A stretch of 5,167 nt of DNA. Source: Bacteroidales bacterium (GTDB lineage: Bacteria; Bacteroidota; Bacteroidia; Bacteroidales; UBA4181). The stretch covers positions 1 to 5,167 of the forward strand of contig JAISDP010000279.1 of NCBI GenBank assembly GCA_031264715.1, written 5' to 3'. Made by a program: the position numbers and the translations under genes. Below are positions 1 to 5,167 of the stretch, in pieces. The notes beneath the pieces are model-generated. The model did not search any database. It saw only the letters and a program-made list of their open reading frames with translations, and was not told the DNA's origin. The number at the start of each line of letters is the position of its first letter. Position 1 is the first letter of the stretch.

Positions 1-58
1 TCATTGCTTTTTTTCAAAATATTTTTATGCGGTTTTAATGGCTATACTTATATCACCA

Positions 59-83
59 CTGTCAGGGTCAAGACCGCTGACAG
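59..83. repeat. Short inverted repeat CTGTCAG / CTGACAG
   Basis: CTGTCAG at 59-65 and CTGACAG at 77-83 are perfect reverse complements separated by 11 bases, and both are followed by GGGT or GGG. The site lies about 75 bases upstream of the predicted -33 element of the next gene and is GC-richer than its surroundings. It could be an operator-like site or a weak hairpin. No T-run follows on either strand, so it does not look like a terminator. A 7-base arm can occur by chance. Confidence 0.3.
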
Positions 84-158
84 GGTATTATACATAAGCT
101 TACGAAAACGATCCGACAATGCAAGGCATTTAATAACAATATCAAAATATCTTGTTTT

Positions 159-190
159 TTTGTTGAAATATGATTTTTACTCTACCTTCG
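159..190 (+). promoter_or_regulatory. Bacteroidota-type promoter for the DUF1835-type gene
   Basis: TTTG at 159-162 is followed after exactly 20 bases by TACCTTCG at 183-190. This matches the Bacteroidota primary sigma-factor pattern (TTTG at -33, TAnnTTTG at -7) with one mismatch, TTCG for TTTG. The start codon at 211 lies 20 bases after the -7 element, so the untranslated leader would be about 14 bases. The assignment is pattern-based; transcription has not been shown. Confidence 0.5.
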
Positions 191-210
191 ACGAGGTTAA
201 ATTTGAATAA

Positions 211-999
211 ATGATACAAAAAGACATACATATTATTTTTGGAAAAGTCGCAAAAGGCTCGTTGATCCATAGCAAAAAATTTGATTTGGATTCAATTCAA
301 ATGATTTGCCTGGAAGACTGTTTGAATTTAGGTCCGGTTTGTGATTTGGATTCTGTTGAGGAAATAGAAAAAAGGAATTTATGGCTGTCAAAAGTTTTTG
401 AAGTTCCAACGTCCATAAATGGAGATATTGATACGATAAAAACGTTTATTGAAAACTACAGGAATGAAAAAATATATTTATGGACAGGGCTTGCTGTTTC
501 TGAAATAATGAACACGGCAAGGCTGCTATATCACTTACAACCAAACTGTAAAAATGTTTTTGTATTCGATTTTCTTAATTTTTCCATGAAAAACATATGC
601 GGAGAAGTTGTATATCCAAGATGTTTGACTGCAACGGATCTGTCTCGAGTTGATGAAGTGGAAAAAAACTTTCGCCGGTTAACAGATGAGGAATTATCTA
701 AATTTAGGATACTGTGGGAAAAAGTAAAATCCGGAAATTCCCTGTTATGGATTTTAGATGAGAACGGTCAGATTGTTGAAAAGGATGAAACCTGGTTTGA
801 TTCATTTTTGTTGTCGTACTGCACCCGCGAATTTCAACATCCTGCATGGATTATCGGACATACACTTTGTGATGTTGACTTTAATATCGGTGATTTGTAT
901 CTAAATTACAGGATGAAACAGTTGGTTTTAATGAATAAACTGGAAATTCGCGGGAAATTGGGAGAAATGCGGGATTATATGGTGAAATTGCCAAATTAG
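211..999 (+). CDS. DUF1835/DUF3658-type protein of unknown function
   Basis: This is a complete 262-residue protein with no signal peptide or membrane segment, so probably cytosolic. The N-terminal half resembles DUF1835: HIIFGKVAKGSL at residues 7-18, CLEDCLNLGPV at 33-43 and a YLWTGLAVSE block near 89-98. The C-terminal half resembles DUF3658: RRLTDEELSKF at 155-165, then GDLYLNYRMKQL at 227-238 and GEMRDYMVKL near the end. The length suits the two-domain family, whose biochemical role I do not know. The ATG is chosen because the conserved N-terminal motif begins seven residues later and an in-frame TAA directly precedes it; no Shine-Dalgarno is apparent, as is usual in Bacteroidota. It is convergent with mutL and has its own promoter-like site. 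Codons are strongly A/T-ending, unlike the neighbouring genes, which suggests a different history, possibly transfer. Family assignment is from remembered motifs. Confidence 0.82.
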   Translation: MIQKDIHIIFGKVAKGSLIHSKKFDLDSIQMICLEDCLNLGPVCDLDSVEEIEKRNLWLSKVFEVPTSINGDIDTIKTFIENYRNEKIYLWTGLAVSEIMNTARLLYHLQPNCKNVFVFDFLNFSMKNICGEVVYPRCLTATDLSRVDEVEKNFRRLTDEELSKFRILWEKVKSGNSLLWILDENGQIVEKDETWFDSFLLSYCTREFQHPAWIIGHTLCDVDFNIGDLYLNYRMKQLVLMNKLEIRGKLGEMRDYMVKLPN

Positions 1000-1046
1000 A
1001 GGATATTCACATGCCTCAAGGGAACGCGTTTAAATCGGCATATCTT

Positions 1047-2852
1047 CTAAAAATACCCTTCAATTTCTTCCATTTTCAGGATATGCATCACCGGTTTACC
1101 TGTGGGCGAATAATTGGGCATAGCACAGGTGAACAGTTTTTCCACCAGGTGGCCGATTTCTTCGACAGTTAAGGGCTGGTTATACCGGATGGCCGACTCC
1201 TGGGCAAGTAATGCCGCCAACCGTTCGCGACGACTTTCGAACAGGTCTGTTTCGGTATGCCGGAAATCATCGAGTAGCTTGCGGAACACTACGCCGGGGT
1301 TTTTGTTGCCTGTTTCGCCGGGATGACCGTATATGTTTACTTTCTGTCCGCCGCCCGGCCCGATGTCAAAGCCCAAAACAGCGAAATCGTCCCGGAGTTC
1401 CGACCACAGCGCCAGTTCGTCGGGCGACAGTTCCACCGCTTCGGGGAACAGGTTTTGTTGGCTCGCACTGCTGTGGTTGACTATTTGCGCCATGTATTGC
1501 TCGAAAAGGATACGCTCGTGCGCCCGCTTCTGGTCAATCAGCATCAATCCCGACTTCACAGGCGTAAGGATGTATTTGCCCTTGAGTTGAAAATGGGCGT
1601 TGGCGGTTGACGCCGGTTCGTTTTCCGCGCCGGTATCCGTAAAAATATCCGGTTGCCGGTTTTCATTCTCGAACCCAGTGTACAACGATTCCCAGTTATG
1701 CAGGTTATTCCGCTCGCGTTGCTCCTGCCGGTAGTTTCCCGATGTATCGAATGGGTTATAGCTGTCGTCGAACGCGATTTGCGGCGTACTGATCTTTGTA
1801 TCCGGGCGTAACACCGGTATTTGTATCGAGTTGTCCGTTTCGAAATCCAGGGAGGGAACGACGTTGAACTTTCCCAATACCTGTTTTACCGAACTGAGCA
1901 TGATCTGGTAAATAGCCTGTTCGTCCTCAAATTTCACCTCTGTTTTTGTCGGATGGATGTTGATATCGATCGACTCGGAAGGTACTTCAAGATAGATGAA
2001 GTAACCCGGTATGTATTCGGCGGGCAGGATGCCTGCATAAGCCTGCATGATGGCCTTGTGCAGGTAAGGATGCCTGATGAACCGGCCATTGGCGAAAAAG
2101 AACTGTTCGCCGAACGATTTTTTGGCATAGTCAGGTTTGATGATGAATCCGCCGACTTTCACTAAGGTCGTCTCCGTTTCGATACTCAACAGGTGTTGCT
2201 TCATGGGATTGCCGAACAGGTGGATGATCCGTTGCCGGAGATTGGCCGCCGGCAGACGGTATATTTCGGTCCTGTTGTTGAAGATGGAAAACGACACCTG
2301 TTCGCAGGCCAGGGCGATGCGCTTGAACTCGTTAAGGATATGGTTCAGTTCCGTGGAATCTGATTTCAGGAACTTGCGCCGTACAGGTACATTATAAAAA
2401 AGGTTTTTTACCGTAAAGGTTGTTCCGTCAGGGCATTGTACGGGCGCCTGCCCGTTCACCTGCGTGGCCGCAATATCTACCTGCGTGCCCAGTTCGTCGC
2501 CGATACGTTTGCTGCGTACCTGCACTTCGGCTACAGCCGCAATCGAAGCCAGCGCTTCGCCACGGAAACCCAGCGTATGGATGGAAAAAAGATCTTTCGA
2601 TTCGCGTATTTTGGAGGTGGCGTGCCGTTCGAAGGCAAGCCGGGCATCCGTTTCGGACATGCCGCAACCGTTGTCGATCACTTGTATCTGGGTTTTGCCG
2701 GCATCTTTCAGGTAAATATCAATGGCGGTTGCGCCTGCGTCTATGGCATTTTCCACCAGTTCCTTCAAAACCGATGCAGGACGCTGTATCACCTCTCCGG
2801 CAGCAATCTGGTTGGCCACCGAGTCGGGAAGAAGCCGGATAATATCTGTCAT
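1047..2852 (-). CDS. mutL: DNA mismatch repair protein MutL
   Basis: MutL links mismatch recognition by MutS to strand removal. This 601-residue copy is complete. The N-terminal GHKL ATPase is intact: KELVENAIDAG at 30-40 with E31 (general base) and N35 (Mg), DNGCGM at 60-65, ATSKI at 78-82, GFRGEAL at 95-101, and K303 in the IHPTKTEVKF motif of the second domain. A variable polar linker spans about 335-420. The C-terminal dimerisation domain runs from about 421 to the end. Its metal-site motif reads DQKRAHERILFE (440-451), keeping D440, E446 and E451 but replacing the usual H and A. The later AC(R/K) and CPHGRP motifs read AQE (550-552) and SPTGKP (582-587), so the usual Cys and His ligands are missing. 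Endonuclease activity is therefore doubtful. The ATG follows the upstream stop by one base and has a good ribosome-binding site, so the gene is probably co-transcribed and translationally coupled. Confidence 0.97.
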   Translation of the reverse strand: MTDIIRLLPDSVANQIAAGEVIQRPASVLKELVENAIDAGATAIDIYLKDAGKTQIQVIDNGCGMSETDARLAFERHATSKIRESKDLFSIHTLGFRGEALASIAAVAEVQVRSKRIGDELGTQVDIAATQVNGQAPVQCPDGTTFTVKNLFYNVPVRRKFLKSDSTELNHILNEFKRIALACEQVSFSIFNNRTEIYRLPAANLRQRIIHLFGNPMKQHLLSIETETTLVKVGGFIIKPDYAKKSFGEQFFFANGRFIRHPYLHKAIMQAYAGILPAEYIPGYFIYLEVPSESIDINIHPTKTEVKFEDEQAIYQIMLSSVKQVLGKFNVVPSLDFETDNSIQIPVLRPDTKISTPQIAFDDSYNPFDTSGNYRQEQRERNNLHNWESLYTGFENENRQPDIFTDTGAENEPASTANAHFQLKGKYILTPVKSGLMLIDQKRAHERILFEQYMAQIVNHSSASQQNLFPEAVELSPDELALWSELRDDFAVLGFDIGPGGGQKVNIYGHPGETGNKNPGVVFRKLLDDFRHTETDLFESRRERLAALLAQESAIRYNQPLTVEEIGHLVEKLFTCAMPNYSPTGKPVMHILKMEEIEGYF

Positions 2853-2853
2853 T

Positions 2854-3189
2854 TCAATGTCCTTTAGTCATCCAAAAATCGTAGAATATTTCCGGCATGA
2901 GCCAATAAAGAAAACCCAACAGGGCGACCAGGATGATCAAAAACCGGAGGGCGGATTTCTTTTCCAGCAGCATCCTGTGTATTTTCGAATTGGCGCGCCG
3001 TTCGCCCAGGAACCCCTTTTGCAGCCCCGCATAGCCCGCTCCGTTAGAGGCTCTGTCCCTATCCCTTTTAACGGCAAGTTCGGCCTCTGTTTTCATTTTT
3101 TCCAAACGTTCCCTGCGTTCGTCGTAATACAGCGGACGATAATGAAACTGCCTGGGCTTTGGTGTATTGAAATTAAAAAAAATCGCCAT
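2854..3189 (-). CDS. Small C-terminally anchored membrane protein upstream of mutL, function unknown
   Basis: Read from the ATG at 3189, this is a 111-residue protein. Residues 1-78 are polar and highly charged, with an aromatic-basic stretch (RQFHYRPLYYDERRERLEK, 13-31), a possible short helix to about 45, and a Gly/Ala-rich patch at 50-60. One hydrophobic segment, about 81-98, should span the inner membrane, leaving about a dozen residues beyond it; by charge the N-terminal part should be cytoplasmic. The frame extends two codons upstream to a TTG at 3195, but ATG is preferred because it places the promoter -7 element 25 bases upstream, as in the neighbouring gene. The stop lies one base before mutL, so the two are almost certainly co-expressed. 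From memory, similar small proteins sit beside mutL in other Bacteroidota, and some are labelled riboflavin synthase subunit beta, a label this sequence does not support. No catalytic motif is visible. Confidence 0.82.
   Translation of the reverse strand: MAIFFNFNTPKPRQFHYRPLYYDERRERLEKMKTEAELAVKRDRDRASNGAGYAGLQKGFLGERRANSKIHRMLLEKKSALRFLIILVALLGFLYWLMPEIFYDFWMTKGH
2860..2865 (-). promoter_or_regulatory. Shine-Dalgarno site of mutL
   Basis: On the minus strand AAAGGA lies 7 bases before the mutL ATG, inside the last codons of the upstream membrane-protein gene. It is the only clear Shine-Dalgarno-like site among the four genes. Together with the one-base gap between the upstream TGA and the mutL ATG, it suggests that ribosomes finishing the first gene can restart on mutL. 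Confidence 0.55.
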
Positions 3190-3214
3190 AACCAATGGAT
3201 TAATTGTATTCTTG

Positions 3215-3246
3215 CAAAGATAGCTTATAATTCCAGCGATAACAAT
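3215..3246 (-). promoter_or_regulatory. Bacteroidota-type promoter for the membrane protein-mutL pair
   Basis: On the minus strand TATCTTTG (3222-3215) is an exact match to TAnnTTTG. Twenty bases upstream lies ATTG (3246-3243), a three-of-four match to the -33 TTTG. The -33 part falls within the last codons of the phosphoesterase gene, whose TAA is at 3227-3225; the -7 part begins just after it. The -7 element ends 25 bases before the ATG at 3189, implying a leader of about 19 bases. Pattern-based assignment. Confidence 0.5.
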
Positions 3247-5075
3247 GTTTCTCCTTTTGCATTGAGTATTTTTAGCGTCATCTGTTTGCCTTGCTTGCGG
3301 AGCACTGCAACCGTAGCGCTTTGTTCACTGTTGCCGCCGCCGATCACTGTGGGGAAATTATTACCTTCGGCGCCTTTGGGAATATAACTGTAGCGGTGTG
3401 TATGCCCGTTAAGACAGATATTGAACGGCGCTTTTGCCAGTATGCCGCCCCAATAATCGCGGCAAGGATTGAACGATTCTTCGCGCATGCCGTATACAGG
3501 AATATGATGGATAAGCACGCGTTTTGCCGCCGATTTAAATTCTTTTGAAGCTATTTCTTTCTTGAGAAATTCGGCCTGATCCTTGCGGTATTGGGTAAAA
3601 TCGTTCAACCCATAATATACCCGGTGATCGTCGGGTTTATCTTCGCCGCAATCGAGCAGCACAAAACGCGTATCGCCGATGCTGAATGAACCGTACGCAT
3701 GTCCATCCATCAAACCCAGCAGGTTCCAAAGGAACGGCGAATAAGCTCCCCGCGTTTCGTGATTTCCGCGAAGGTATATGCTCGGAATCCTGTCGGCGCC
3801 TATGCCCCGGCTATAGTGCGAAATAGTGTTGACGGCAATATCCTCGCTTTGTACATCGGCAATACAGTCGCCGTTAAAAATTACGAGGTCGCAGGGAACA
3901 TCCTTCACCTGTTCGTATAGCTTGTCGAAAAGCGGGTAGTTGTCATGAAGATCGTTGAAGATCACTGCCGTGAAATCGGTTTTCCGGTCATCCGGCGTTG
4001 TGAAACCGGTAATTTTGCCGGTGGCGGTTTCGCCAAATTCCTTTTTGTAGGGCTGGTACAGGGTAATTTCGCGCGAACAAACCCGGTAGTAATAACGTGT
4101 TCCGGGTTTCAAGCCATTCAGCACAATCCGGTTGAGCGTATTGTTGGCCATTGCTTCGCCTTCCACCCAGGTTTGTGCCCGTTGCATGTTCAGGCTATCC
4201 ATGCCGTACTCCACCCAACTATGGCATGGAACGTTAGTAAGCCACATAACGGTCATGGCATTAGCAGTTGGATTTTGGAGATAAGCCGGCGAACGGAAAA
4301 TGTTGTTTTTCGGAGTTTTCAGGCGCACATCGGCAAAAAGAGGTAAATGATCGGACGCTACAGGCTCGTTCAACACCTGTGTTTGCCACACCGAATATGT
4401 GTACCCTTTGGGTGCATAGCCAAAAATATAGTCGATGGTTTCTTTCGGTTTATCGGCCGGGATGGTCAATTGCCTGGTATTGGTCAGAATGGTCCAGTTT
4501 TGCTTGAATGTCTCCAGCACGGGTGATTCAGGCGTAGCATTTATGTCGCCGGCCAGGAACACAGGTTTATTGAAGTCCTTTACAGCCTGGTCGATAATAG
4601 CTACCGAAGCCTGGCGATCGTCCCCGTTAAGCGAAAAATGAGTGCAGCAAAATACGTAATCCCTGAACTCCACCATCAGTAATGAACGCGCTTCCTCCCT
4701 TCCCGGCAAGGGGATACGTTTCCATGACAGCGGCTTCTGTTTCGACAACACCCCGACTCCGTATTTTCCGCCATCAAAGGGAATAGATGCGCCATACACG
4801 GGGTACATCGCGGTAAGACCGGCTAATCGCGAAAGTACGTCCACCTGTTTGCTGCGGCTGGTTACACTGTCCAATTCCTGTAAAGCAACTACATCAGGCG
4901 CCAAACCGGTAACAACATCAGCTATACGCTGGTAGTCAACCTTGTCATCAAGCCCCTTTGCGTTACGTATATTATAACTCATCACGCGGATGGTGTTCTC
5001 TATCCGGGGATACGATTGACCATGCATGGCTGTGAAAAATGTTACGAAGCCGAGAAAAACTATAATCCTTTGCAT
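3225..5075 (-). CDS. Secreted two-domain phosphoesterase: EEP domain fused to PAP-like metallophosphoesterase
   Basis: This complete 616-residue protein starts with a Sec-type signal peptide (hydrophobic core about 4-16, likely cut near 16-20) with no lipobox Cys, so it should be periplasmic or exported. Residues about 28-253 form an endonuclease/exonuclease/phosphatase domain with all expected motifs: MSYNIR with N35, QELD with E67, H146, GDIN with D177 and N179, D215, and SDH with D242-H243. Residues about 261-360 resemble the fibronectin-like N-terminal domain of purple acid phosphatases (LKPGTRYYYRV, 322-332). Residues about 367-600 are a calcineurin-like metallophosphoesterase: DLH (D375, H377), NGD (D403), GNHE (N438, H439), HHIP (H523-H524) and GHTH (H558, H560). 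Both active sites look intact, so it may hydrolyse two kinds of phosphoester, for example in phosphate scavenging; the substrate is unknown. No type IX sorting domain is evident. The ATG is fixed by the signal peptide. It is separated by 35 bases from the mutL pair, which has its own promoter-like site. Confidence 0.9.
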   Translation of the reverse strand: MQRIIVFLGFVTFFTAMHGQSYPRIENTIRVMSYNIRNAKGLDDKVDYQRIADVVTGLAPDVVALQELDSVTSRSKQVDVLSRLAGLTAMYPVYGASIPFDGGKYGVGVLSKQKPLSWKRIPLPGREEARSLLMVEFRDYVFCCTHFSLNGDDRQASVAIIDQAVKDFNKPVFLAGDINATPESPVLETFKQNWTILTNTRQLTIPADKPKETIDYIFGYAPKGYTYSVWQTQVLNEPVASDHLPLFADVRLKTPKNNIFRSPAYLQNPTANAMTVMWLTNVPCHSWVEYGMDSLNMQRAQTWVEGEAMANNTLNRIVLNGLKPGTRYYYRVCSREITLYQPYKKEFGETATGKITGFTTPDDRKTDFTAVIFNDLHDNYPLFDKLYEQVKDVPCDLVIFNGDCIADVQSEDIAVNTISHYSRGIGADRIPSIYLRGNHETRGAYSPFLWNLLGLMDGHAYGSFSIGDTRFVLLDCGEDKPDDHRVYYGLNDFTQYRKDQAEFLKKEIASKEFKSAAKRVLIHHIPVYGMREESFNPCRDYWGGILAKAPFNICLNGHTHRYSYIPKGAEGNNFPTVIGGGNSEQSATVAVLRKQGKQMTLKILNAKGETLLSLEL

Positions 5076-5100
5076 ATTGATAGAAGATTATTGACAGCTA

Positions 5101-5108
5101 CAAAGGTA
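5101..5108 (-). promoter_or_regulatory. Likely -7 promoter element of the phosphoesterase gene
   Basis: On the minus strand TACCTTTG is an exact match to the Bacteroidota -7 pattern TAnnTTTG, ending 25 bases before the ATG at 5075. The -33 element is poor: 20 bases upstream the sequence is TTAC (5132-5129), matching only two of four TTTG positions, and the nearest TTG is too far away. The promoter may be weak or need an activator. Confidence 0.45.
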
Positions 5109-5167
5109 ACGATTATTTATTAAGACCTGTAAGCTCAATGGTCAAAAAAATCATCCAGGGGTCCCCC
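5109..5167. other. Non-coding right edge with A-run and GC-rich end
   Basis: No gene is visible here. Read on the minus strand, the edge shows GGGGGACCCCTGGATGA followed by seven T (5150-5144). A CCCCTGG arm followed by a T-run could be the 3' half of a terminator for a gene beyond the right edge, but the other arm is outside the window, so this cannot be confirmed. Confidence 0.25.

Larger units (their letters stand above)
1..210 (+). other. AT-rich upstream region with one uninterrupted frame; probably non-coding
   Basis: Two 60-base lines counted by hand give about 22 and 27 percent GC, well below the minus-strand genes. One frame is open from the left edge to a TAA at 208-210, immediately before the ATG at 211 and in the same frame. 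It could be the last 69 codons of a gene entering from the left. However, the peptide matches no family I recognise, its only early start inside the window is a TTG at position 4, and a promoter-like site lies inside it. I favour an intergenic or regulatory region, with a partial gene end as the alternative. Confidence 0.35.

Noticed and set aside
135..161. AT-rich hairpin AACAATAT / ATATcTTGTT followed by seven T, resembling a terminator
   Set aside because: The stem is almost entirely A-T with a bulge, too weak for a convincing intrinsic terminator, and it overlaps the predicted -33 element of the next gene.
1023..1030. Palindrome AACGCGTT
   Set aside because: An isolated 8-base palindrome is common by chance and has no supporting context.
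1002..1044. Possible terminator hairpin in the convergent gap between the DUF1835-type gene and mutL (ATGCC 1011-1015 with GGCAT 1037-1041)
   Set aside because: The stem is only 5 base pairs, with a 21-base loop and an uneven bulge before a further 3 pairs, and neither strand has a T-run after it.
2420..2867. Plus-strand open frames of 140 and 143 codons opposite the mutL ATPase region
   Set aside because: They are shadows of the GC-richer mutL codons; the peptides are rich in Arg, Pro and Cys with no family signature.
3190..3195. TTG start at 3195 for the small membrane protein
   Set aside because: The ATG two codons later gives the more usual start and the same 25-base distance from the -7 element as in the neighbouring gene.
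2722..3387. 221-codon open frame on the plus strand
   Set aside because: It lies antisense across the mutL start, the membrane-protein gene and the end of the phosphoesterase gene. All three real genes have family motifs or tight coupling, and the antisense peptide has no recognisable domain.
5144..5167. Terminator or tRNA 3' end at the right edge, read on the minus strand
   Set aside because: Only one possible stem arm is inside the window and no T-arm sequence is visible, so neither can be supported.

Overview
The window looks like chromosomal DNA from a Bacteroidota bacterium, most likely order Bacteroidales. Three things support this. The promoter-like sites match the unusual Bacteroidota pattern (TTTG near -33, TAnnTTTG near -7). 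Only one of the four genes has a clear Shine-Dalgarno sequence. The proteins (a MutL with an atypical C-terminal metal site, a small membrane protein coupled to mutL, and a secreted phosphoesterase) fit that phylum from general knowledge. I cannot name a genus.

Layout from left to right. Positions 1-210 are very AT-rich, contain a good Bacteroidota-type promoter (159-190), and show no gene I can defend. Positions 211-999 (+) encode a 262-residue DUF1835/DUF3658-type protein of unknown function, also AT-rich. A 47-base gap separates it from three genes that all read leftward on the minus strand. In transcription order these are a secreted two-enzyme phosphoesterase of 616 residues (5075 to 3225), a 111-residue membrane-anchored protein of unknown function (3189 to 2854), and mutL, the mismatch-repair ATPase (2852 to 1047).

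The small membrane protein and mutL form a tight two-gene unit: one base lies between stop and start, and the mutL ribosome-binding site lies inside the end of the upstream gene. A promoter-like site that overlaps the last codons of the phosphoesterase gene probably drives this pair. The phosphoesterase has its own promoter-like site just upstream. It joins an endonuclease/exonuclease/phosphatase (EEP) domain to a purple-acid-phosphatase-like fibronectin domain and a calcineurin-type metallophosphoesterase domain, each with an apparently intact active site, behind a signal peptide. It probably works outside the cytoplasm on phosphoesters and has no evident link to mismatch repair.

I see no CRISPR array, tRNA, rRNA, insertion sequence or clear defence system. 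The points most worth following up are the double-enzyme fusion, the degenerate endonuclease motifs of MutL, the membrane protein coupled to mutL, and the sharp drop in GC content left of about position 1000.
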